Origin: Larimichthys crocea
Taxonomy: Eukaryota > Chordata > Actinopteri > Sciaenidae
Length of the DNA: 64,000 nt
Reading direction: 5' to 3'
NCBI RefSeq assembly: GCF_000972845.2
Contig: NC_040026.1
Coordinates: 372,885 to 436,884 of the forward strand
A program made the translations under genes and the position numbers. Positions 62,201-64,000 of the stretch are shown piece by piece. Numbering within the stretch: position 1 is the first letter of the stretch; each line of letters begins with the position of its first letter. The notes beneath the pieces are model-generated. The model was not told the origin of the DNA. It searched no databases and saw only the letters and a program-made list of their open reading frames with translations.

Positions 62201-63287
62201 AGGCTGTAGTTAGCATTGGTGTTGTGCAGGACTGCAGTCAACATAGTGGAGCATCAGGACTGTGTGGAGAGCCCCATTGTTATTCAGATTAAAATGAACC
62301 ACACTGTTGTTCCTTCATTATCATCAGCACACATGATAGTTTATTTTGGACCAATTCCAAACAGCCTGCTCACAAACACACCACAAGCTAATTCATCCTC
62401 TGCTGAAAAATAGTCCTCAATAAATGCACTGCTTCCTCCTCTTTGAATAATCTTTGTTTTAGGAATGTAGTGAATCCACAAACTCTATTTATCTATTTTA
62501 ATCTTTTTAAGGGATGTCTTCAATGGGAACTAATGACATTGGAGCAACAGGGATGTCACAAAGTGTTGAGTTCTGATCCACTATATTGACAGTTTTAATG
62601 TTTTTATGGAGTATAGGACAGTCAACATGTTGGCTCTTTGAATGTAACTCAGCCCTTCCTGCACAGATATTTCACATAAAACATTTTGCAGCAGCTCATT
62701 GATTCCTCCATTTCCTAGCAGGCTTTTATTGTAAAAAAAAAAAAAAAAAAACTAAATACAGGGAGAGTGAATATTCATTGGTGGTGGAAAACAAACAAAA
62801 ACAAAAGTGTGATATGAATTTGTTATTGCTGATGGAGACCACACGAGACATTAGACTACAGATAATTTACAGCCTGTGGTTGTTTGGGCTGACCACGGTG
62901 GTCACGTTGCAGCAGACATGACTCACAGCAGGAACATAGCACAGGTGGTCTTAATAACAGCCACATCAGCTCAGTTCCCTCTACATCCTCCTGAAATCTG
63001 ATAGATCAGTACAGTTGTAGTTGGCTGAGTGGCTTTCCACTGTTTTCCTTCTGTGCAGAGAACAAGACAGGAAGAGGTCATAATAGAGGTGAAATGGGGG
63101 TGAGTGAGTCACACAGGTGAATGACAGTGTCCTGCTGCTGTTTTTATTTCTCCTTGCCCTCAGGACTGTGCCATTAGCTATCTGTATCTCCATGGCGATT
63201 GTGACTTCCTGCTATGTGCTGACCAACGTGGCGTACTACACTGTGATGTCAGCGGAGGAGCTCCTGGCCTCAGAGGCGGTCGCTGTG
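19745..63287 (+). CDS. slc7a11: slc7a11 (xCT) gene model, 5' seven coding exons, partial
   Basis: Light chain of system xc-, the plasma-membrane exchanger that imports cystine and exports glutamate and feeds glutathione synthesis; it pairs with the heavy chain 4F2hc (SLC3A2). Join: 19,745-20,003, 24,958-25,084 (or 29,249-29,375), 57,466-57,581, 59,370-59,495, 60,991-61,090, 61,220-61,264, 63,164-63,287. This is 897 nt, exactly 299 codons; all junctions are GT-AG and keep frame. It closely follows mammalian xCT: the GAGIF substrate motif in TM1 (residues 53-57), [11 protein letters not shown]129, the heavy-chain disulfide cysteine C152 (human C158), K192 (human K198), and [10 protein letters not shown]. 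The ATG at 19,745 is preferred because the frame upstream is CA/TG-type sequence with no upstream ATG of similar merit. The remaining ~200 residues (TM8-TM12) are beyond 64,000. The paralogue slc7a10 is less likely given the TM1-TM3 sequence. Confidence 0.95.
22111..23305. repeat. 14-bp minisatellite, copy A
   Basis: Degenerate tandem array with basic unit cattagcatgttaa. It is interspersed with agcgctgatgcgct and aagtagcatgtatttaattc segments that themselves recur at longer spacing (a higher-order pattern). It is rich in palindromes (GTTAAC, GCTAGC, AGCGCT). Spacers and repeats are not separated in CRISPR fashion. Confidence 0.85.
24233..24408 (+). mobile_element. tRNA-derived SINE, copy A
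   Basis: The tRNA-like head has an A box (TAGCTCAGTTAG, 24,243-24,254) and a B box (CGTTCGAATT, 24,294-24,303), which would form an internal Pol III promoter. The body is cttcttcagctgtctctatc, then an aataaagcttgaaaaggcc tail and an A run. This is a common fish SINE architecture. It is not a functional tRNA: the acceptor stem and anticodon arm do not pair. Confidence 0.75.
24958..25084 (+). CDS. slc7a11: slc7a11 coding exon 2, copy A (residues 87-129)
   Basis: Acceptor tctctgcag|GA, donor ATAAG|gtaatg, 127 nt. Encodes the rest of TM2, the re-entrant/TM3 region with [16 protein letters not shown], and the start of R129. The sequence is intact and in phase with exons 1 and 3. Confidence 0.95.
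25364..25693 (+). repeat. Arm-repeat copy 3 (internally deleted)
   Basis: Begins tgtagcaacttaaaagttcc, runs through gaccgtgacagggccgtgac to gtcagtgaggg (25,501), then jumps to aataacctagatgttattga. Directly before it (25,331-25,358) is a reversed LINE-type tail (aaatcaaatcaaatcaattt). Confidence 0.7.
26311..27630. repeat. 14-bp minisatellite, copy B
   Basis: Counterpart of the array at 22,111-23,305, longer by roughly 0.15 kb of extra units around 26,440-26,590, with many 1-bp indels. Confidence 0.85.
28533..28700 (+). mobile_element. tRNA-derived SINE, copy B
   Basis: Same SINE as at 24,233, duplicated with the block. The A and B boxes are preserved, with a few one-base losses. Confidence 0.75.
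29249..29375 (+). CDS. slc7a11: slc7a11 coding exon 2, copy B (duplicate)
   Basis: Identical to exon 2A in length (127 nt), splice sites and encoded protein. It differs by two synonymous changes (AAG to AAA at the first lysine of KKSGG, ACG to ACA at the threonine of HYTY). Because 127 is not a multiple of three, including both copies would shift the frame, so at most one can be used per mRNA. It may be an assembly duplicate. Confidence 0.7.
29649..30790 (+). repeat. Arm-repeat copy 4, most complete, with gap
   Basis: Runs from tgtagcaacttaaaagttcc to ctatggccaccactagtctt (about 30,612-30,631) and on into a gctcgcgcactctc segment also found at 14,288. It shares an interior with copy 5 (38,530). 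No ORF. The N run at 30,007-30,016 interrupts it. Confidence 0.7.
30007..30016. other. Assembly gap (10 N)
   Basis: Ten Ns next to a C-rich run. Copy 5 of the same repeat has only 'ctatccccccc' here, so little sequence may be missing, or the gap length is nominal. Confidence 1.
30791..31485. other. No gene recognised (intron 2)
   Basis: AT-rich, with no identified element. It may include the 5' end of the piggyBac insertion, but I could not place a TTAA-flanked terminus. Confidence 0.3.
31486..33178 (+). pseudogene. piggyBac (PGBD-like) transposase, broken
   Basis: The ATG at 31,486 starts an acidic N-terminus ([16 protein letters not shown]) typical of piggyBac transposases. The catalytic core follows in shifting frames: [17 protein letters not shown] (31,805), [20 protein letters not shown] (32,050), the hallmark [15 protein letters not shown] (~32,245; in the +1 frame), then [16 protein letters not shown] (32,465). 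A degenerate C-terminal Cys-rich tail ends near 33,178. At least five frameshifts or stops are present (e.g. TAG at ~31,577). It is a DDE cut-and-paste enzyme fossil. Both TIRs are unidentified. Confidence 0.85.
33215..33790 (+). mobile_element. L2-clade LINE 3' fragment (no. 4)
   Basis: Corresponds to the thumb/C-terminal part of LINE no. 2 in the opposite orientation (FKSLNG, LTSLSCS, FGMTSLY-type words in changing frames). It has an exceptional number of 1-bp indels and no open frame. Confidence 0.7.
33791..38529. other. No gene recognised (intron 2)
   Basis: 4.7 kb with only low-complexity tracts: poly-A at 33,910-33,924 and A/G-rich DNA at 36,650-36,800. The stretch 34,010-34,500 has the look of a dispersed fish repeat. 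35,375-35,500 could be a badly decayed reversed SINE (gagggaatgacagcagatgg). Short ORFs show no family signature. Confidence 0.3.
38530..38945 (+). repeat. Arm-repeat copy 5
   Basis: Matches copy 4 from gcaacttaaaagttcc to ggatcggttgatggggaaaa with several indels. The match resumes at 40,376, so ~1.4 kb including the L1 fragment interrupts it. Confidence 0.7.
39569..39935 (+). pseudogene. L1-type LINE ORF1 fragment
   Basis: Starts [15 protein letters not shown] and continues as a heptad-like coiled coil ([19 protein letters not shown], then [15 protein letters not shown]). After a frameshift it reads [19 protein letters not shown], characteristic of the RRM/C-terminal part of L1 ORF1p. Stops at ~39,623 and ~39,692 break the N-terminus. 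There is no ORF2 downstream. Confidence 0.65.
39936..40375. other. No gene recognised
   Basis: AT-rich, with a short imperfect repeat of tacattatgaaatatat near 40,180 and 40,334. Confidence 0.3.
40376..41010. repeat. Arm-repeat copies 5b (+) and 6 (-), facing each other
   Basis: 40,376-40,460 (caacatgccaacataaagtt, gttgttgattt) is in the copy-4 orientation. 40,640-41,010 (tatacagttctcaaaccagc, cagaggcggaaaatgc in reverse, then the reverse of aacggttcggacgtc) is in the opposite orientation. The family therefore occurs as a foldback here too. Confidence 0.6.
41075..42750 (-). mobile_element. L2-clade LINE no. 3 fragment, same family as no. 1
   Basis: Minus-strand order: endonuclease end ([14 protein letters not shown] near 42,735; [12 protein letters not shown]), linker with [14 protein letters not shown], a ~0.2 kb deletion relative to LINE no. 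1 near 42,200, then RT ([73 protein letters not shown] near 41,330). It is truncated at both ends. Frameshifts at ~41,570 and ~41,750 inactivate it. Confidence 0.85.
43110..43300 (-). pseudogene. Ty3-type reverse transcriptase scrap
   Basis: Minus strand reads [20 protein letters not shown] followed by [11 protein letters not shown], the Ty3 RT segment before the LDL..GYWQ motif, then degenerates. The flanking 42,770-43,000 shows no coding match. Confidence 0.6.
43301..44209. other. AT-rich flank, probably 3' UTR side of the SAMD3-like copy
   Basis: No ORF. Short segments at ~43,716 and ~43,867 resemble segments at 52,063 and 51,893 on the other side of the hAT-like element. AATAAA on the minus strand near 43,626 could be a polyadenylation signal of the SAMD3-like fragment. 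Confidence 0.3.
44487..45160 (-). CDS. hAT-like transposase exon E with hATC-like dimerisation motif
   Basis: 674 nt ending in TAG at 44,487-44,489. Carries [19 protein letters not shown], matching the C-terminal hAT dimerisation signature (..SER.FS..), then a long Lys/Glu-rich coiled-coil tail ([30 protein letters not shown]). Joined A-E gives 777 codons including stop with no internal frameshift. Confidence 0.75.
45685..45937 (-). CDS. hAT-like transposase exon D
   Basis: 253 nt. Acceptor cttgtcag|GAG, donor TACCG|gtaaat (phase 1). Encodes a helical segment ([30 protein letters not shown]). Confidence 0.7.
46092..46232 (-). CDS. hAT-like transposase exon C
   Basis: 141 nt, phase 0 to 0. 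Acceptor ttttcag|AAC, donor ATCAAG|gtaggg. Encodes [20 protein letters not shown] through ATVVIK. The intron between exons B and C is where the Ty3 element sits. Confidence 0.7.
46313..46850 (-). repeat. 3' LTR of the Ty3/Gmr1-like element
   Basis: 538 bp, minus-strand ends TGTTACGGCC and GGTCGTAACA. A polypurine tract (aaggggagggg on the minus strand, 46,851-46,862) immediately precedes it, as needed for plus-strand priming. Confidence 0.85.
46913..49477 (-). CDS. Ty3/Gmr1-like Pol: integrase - reverse transcriptase - RNase H
   Basis: 854 residues without a stop. Integrase: C-x2-C of the HHCC finger (SCHTC, residue ~37), catalytic D70 (VIIDCVGP), D128 (QTDQGTN), E164 (GALERWHQ), and a C-terminal chromo-like/GPY region (FTGPYVV, 300-306). 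[11 protein letters not shown] (490), [12 protein letters not shown] (561) and YLDD (588-591). RNase H: LEVDAS (D737), [18 protein letters not shown] (D806), VADALSRL end (D849). All key acids are present. LDLLKRYWQ has R where G is usual. The finger's histidine half is in another frame upstream (HES..., 49,446-49,633), so a 1-bp shift near 49,470 severs the N-terminus. Confidence 0.92.
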   Translation of the reverse strand: MRVTGHLGITKTYNLILKHFFWPGLKSDVARFCRSCHTCQIVGKPNQVIPPAPLHPIPVMGEPFERVIIDCVGPLPRSKTGNQYLLTIMCAATRPEAVPLRKITSSSVVRALTKFFSTFGLPRVIQTDQGTNFQSRLFNQVLKSLGIKHSVSSPYHPESQGALERWHQTLKSMLRKYTLETGKSWDEGVPFVFAAREAVQESTGFSPAELVFGHTLRGPLKSLHEAFLSDSPPEKNVLEYVSKFRERLQRANSLAKEYLLASQSVMKRHHDRSAVPRRFKTGDKVLALMPIPGSSLSAKFTGPYVVRERLSETDYLIATPERRRKARVCHINMLKPYFSREVTESAISPKPAAASALIITESPNIGDDDLRIHHSSHQTARLPNSEMIKKLPSQLGHLTRAQQNDIAALIGQYQCLFNDIPTRTNVLQHDIDVKAAKPIRQHPYRVNPAKRALMKQETDYLLENGLAVPSCSSWSSPCLLEQKSDGSPRFITDFRKVNSVTVTDSYPLPRMEDCVDTLGSATFVSKLDLLKRYWQVPLTERASKISAFVTPDCFMQYTVMAFGMCNAPATFQRLVDTVLCGLPNCNAYLDDLIVYSSTWEEHLSSLQQVFARLARASLTVNLAKCEFGKATVTYLGRQVGQGQVKPLAAKVAAIQDFPTPQTRKALRRFLGMAGYYRNFCRNFSSVVQPLTALMSPKIDFDWSDTCQHAFESAKSLLCHAPVLAAPDFSRAFKLEVDASAVGAGAVLLQEDSDGVDHPVCYFSKKFNKHQTKYSTIEQETLALLWSLQHFEVYIGSSPLPVVVFTDHNPLVFLQRMYNHNHRLMRWALIMQDYNLEIRHKKGAENVVADALSRL
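49446..49633 (-). pseudogene. Frameshifted upstream pol segment of the Ty3 element
   Basis: Minus-strand frame with [17 protein letters not shown] and [20 protein letters not shown], the usual segment before the Ty3 integrase finger. It is out of frame with the 854-residue ORF and fused upstream to the LTR stub by a deletion. Confidence 0.7.
49634..49689 (-). repeat. Stub of the 5' LTR
   Basis: Identical or nearly so to the first ~56 bases of the 3' LTR (46,795-46,850). It ends at cacagacacagacg, where the deletion joins internal sequence. Confidence 0.85.
49846..50451 (-). CDS. hAT-like transposase exon B
   Basis: 606 nt, phase 0 at both ends. Acceptor cactctag|GAG, donor TTACAG|gttaga. 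Contains [47 protein letters not shown] and [20 protein letters not shown]. This is the catalytic-core part of a transposase-like family present in many copies in fish. The Asp of SMDGPS is a candidate catalytic residue by analogy only. Confidence 0.75.
50798..51454 (-). CDS. hAT-like transposase exon A
   Basis: Begins with a BED-like zinc finger ([15 protein letters not shown], then [10 protein letters not shown]) and continues into the domain with LFQ-like [18 protein letters not shown] and [20 protein letters not shown]. It ends [13 protein letters not shown]|gtatgc in phase 0. In-frame TAA at 51,455-51,457 (after KWLEMPK) cuts the frame upstream, so the N-terminus is either in another exon or lost to a nonsense mutation. 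The first ATG in frame is at 51,376. Confidence 0.7.
52110..53887 (-). pseudogene. SAMD3-like family gene, C-terminal exons, decayed (copy 2)
   Basis: Minus-strand exons: 53,887-53,823 ([19 protein letters not shown]), 53,686-53,536 ([14 protein letters not shown], then MDHFSD, a TGA, and [20 protein letters not shown]), 52,953-52,860 (frameshifted [20 protein letters not shown]), 52,418-52,110 ([52 protein letters not shown]). Splice sites are conserved. The last exon is open and has a hydrophobic stretch ([18 protein letters not shown]). An in-frame stop and frameshifts make it a pseudogene. No PB1 exon was found upstream. It complements copy 1 at 1.1-2.4 kb, which keeps the N-terminal part. 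Confidence 0.65.
54631..54650. repeat. (TG)10 microsatellite
   Basis: Pure TG run followed by a G-rich stretch. Confidence 0.95.
56179..56228. repeat. (CA)n microsatellite
   Basis: Two CA runs split by atgc at 56,188-56,191. The 'MCVCVCV' reading frame over it is an artefact. Confidence 0.95.
57466..57581 (+). CDS. slc7a11: slc7a11 coding exon 3 (residues 129-168)
   Basis: 116 nt, acceptor cgttcag|GCC, donor ATAA|gtacgt. Completes R129 and encodes TM4, the external loop with C152 ([11 protein letters not shown]), and the start of TM5. C152 aligns with human C158, which forms the disulfide to SLC3A2. Confidence 0.95.
57582..59369 (+). other. slc7a11: slc7a11 intron 3
   Basis: 1.79 kb GT-AG intron with no element recognised. 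Confidence 0.85.
59370..59495 (+). CDS. slc7a11: slc7a11 coding exon 4 (residues 168-210)
   Basis: 126 nt, acceptor tccctgtag|CG, donor AAAG|gtaaca. Encodes [19 protein letters not shown], with K192 at the position of human K198, and the [11 protein letters not shown] end of TM6. Confidence 0.95.
59496..60990 (+). other. slc7a11: slc7a11 intron 4
   Basis: 1.5 kb. Its 3' end is a (TG)n microsatellite that runs directly into the splice acceptor (60,968-60,990). Confidence 0.85.
60968..60988 (+). repeat. slc7a11: (TG)n microsatellite forming the exon 5 acceptor region
   Basis: Uninterrupted TG repeat immediately followed by ag|GAGAGACC. There is no normal polypyrimidine tract between repeat and AG. 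Confidence 0.9.
60991..61090 (+). CDS. slc7a11: slc7a11 coding exon 5 (residues 210-243)
   Basis: 100 nt, donor GGATG|gtaggt. Encodes the loop [20 protein letters not shown] and [12 protein letters not shown] (TM7 start). Mammals have FYYGMY; here the second Tyr is Ser. Confidence 0.93.
61220..61264 (+). CDS. slc7a11: slc7a11 coding exon 6 (residues 243-258)
   Basis: A 45-nt micro-exon, acceptor ccttttgcag|G, donor GAACG|gtaagt. Encodes [14 protein letters not shown], highly conserved in SLC7 light chains. Confidence 0.95.
61265..63163 (+). other. slc7a11: slc7a11 intron 6
   Basis: 1.9 kb GT-AG intron. Contains a poly-A run (62,734-62,751) and no recognised gene. Intron 5 (61,091-61,219) is only 129 bp. 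Confidence 0.85.
63164..63287 (+). CDS. slc7a11: slc7a11 coding exon 7 (residues 258-299)
   Basis: 124 nt, acceptor tgccctcag|GACTG, donor GCTGTG|gtgagt, phase 0. Encodes [20 protein letters not shown] and [12 protein letters not shown]. The next exon (expected TFSERLLG-like) is outside the window. Confidence 0.95.
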
Positions 63288-64000
63288 GTGAGTAACTAAG
63301 TTAATGGTGTGTGAGATTTATGCACTGCATGTACAATAGGATGTGACCGTACACTAAGGTTGTGATGTTTTTTACATGACATTTAAAATCTTCCATACAG
63401 ATGAGAAAAAAGTATTATATGATGATATGATACTACTATTTAATTAAATAAGACCTTTAGGCGACAGAACATCTTGCATTAAATGTCAAAAGCAGTGAGC
63501 TAATGTTGGAACACAACAATAAAATCAGTTTCTGTAGACGGCACTTTACAGCCTGTTCATATATCTGATTAACAGTTCTGTCTCCATCTATTTAATGTTC
63601 TGCAGCTTATTGCTTTTATTACATGTTTTTATTGTCAAGCATTTGTAACTTTGTGGTACCATATAAATGACGTTAGCATTATTATTATCAATGGACACCA
63701 CCATAAACAAGTCTCCAGCCTATATGCATCAACACAGTGACAGTAAGAACAGATGTTAATTAATATAATTCTCCTGAATAAAATCCAAAAAATGTTTTAT
63801 GTTCATGAAAACTAAGAGCTAAAATTATTTTAGTTTCCTTCTACCCTGTAGCATAGTGTCCTTTTTGACACGGTTTCACAGTTATTACTTTTACATTTTA
63901 AAAACTCACCACCGACTGGCTGTGAACACATTTTTTGATATCGAGTTCTTGGAGCACACTTGGATCCGGCCTTGGCACTCCTACGTTGGAAAGGTTCGGC
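63288..64000 (+). other. slc7a11: slc7a11 intron 7, partial
   Basis: AT-rich intron start running off the right edge. No exon seen. Confidence 0.75.

Overview
The window looks like teleost (ray-finned fish) nuclear DNA. The evidence is a vertebrate multi-exon transporter gene with GT-AG introns, the L2-type LINEs, BEL/Pao and Gmr1-like Ty3 elements and tRNA-SINEs typical of fish genomes, and many (CA)n microsatellites. I cannot name the species. No prokaryotic genes, rRNA genes or CRISPR arrays are present.

The one clear host gene is slc7a11 (xCT, the light chain of the cystine/glutamate exchanger) on the + strand. Seven coding exons run from the ATG at 19,745 to 63,287. They join in phase at every junction and give residues 1-299; the last ~200 residues lie beyond the right edge. 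Coding exon 2 occurs twice (24,958-25,084 and 29,249-29,375) inside a ~4-5 kb tandem duplication that also carries a 14-bp minisatellite and a tRNA-derived SINE. The second copy is rich in one-base indels and contains a 10-N gap, so an assembly or haplotype artefact is a serious alternative to a real exon duplication.

Left of the gene (1-19 kb) is a repeat field: a decayed SAMD3-like/PB1 gene fragment (1.1-2.4 kb), an L2-type LINE (3.6-6.5 kb, +), and a composite in which two ~0.65-0.8 kb arms in opposite orientation (6.46-7.12 and 13.42-14.26 kb) bracket an endogenous retrovirus remnant (-) and a BEL/Pao integrase remnant (+). A second L2-type LINE (14.9-17.85 kb, -) follows, then CA/TG repeats and the slc7a11 5' flank.

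Intron 2 of slc7a11 is about 28-32 kb and is mostly transposon: a broken piggyBac transposase (31.5-33.2 kb), an L2 3' fragment, further copies of the arm repeat, an L1 ORF1 fragment, an L2 fragment (41.1-42.75 kb, -), a Ty3 RT scrap, and a three-level nest at 44-54 kb. In the nest, a SAMD3-like pseudogene (-) is disrupted downstream of its stop by a 7.7-kb hAT-like transposon (44,215-51,887; CAGGGTCTC ends, GTAAT target duplication). The transposase exons of that element still splice in frame. One of its introns is in turn split by a 3.4-kb Gmr1-type Ty3 element (46,313-49,689; GTAGT target duplication) with integrase encoded before reverse transcriptase.

The remaining intervals are intronic or intergenic DNA in which I see simple repeats but no gene.
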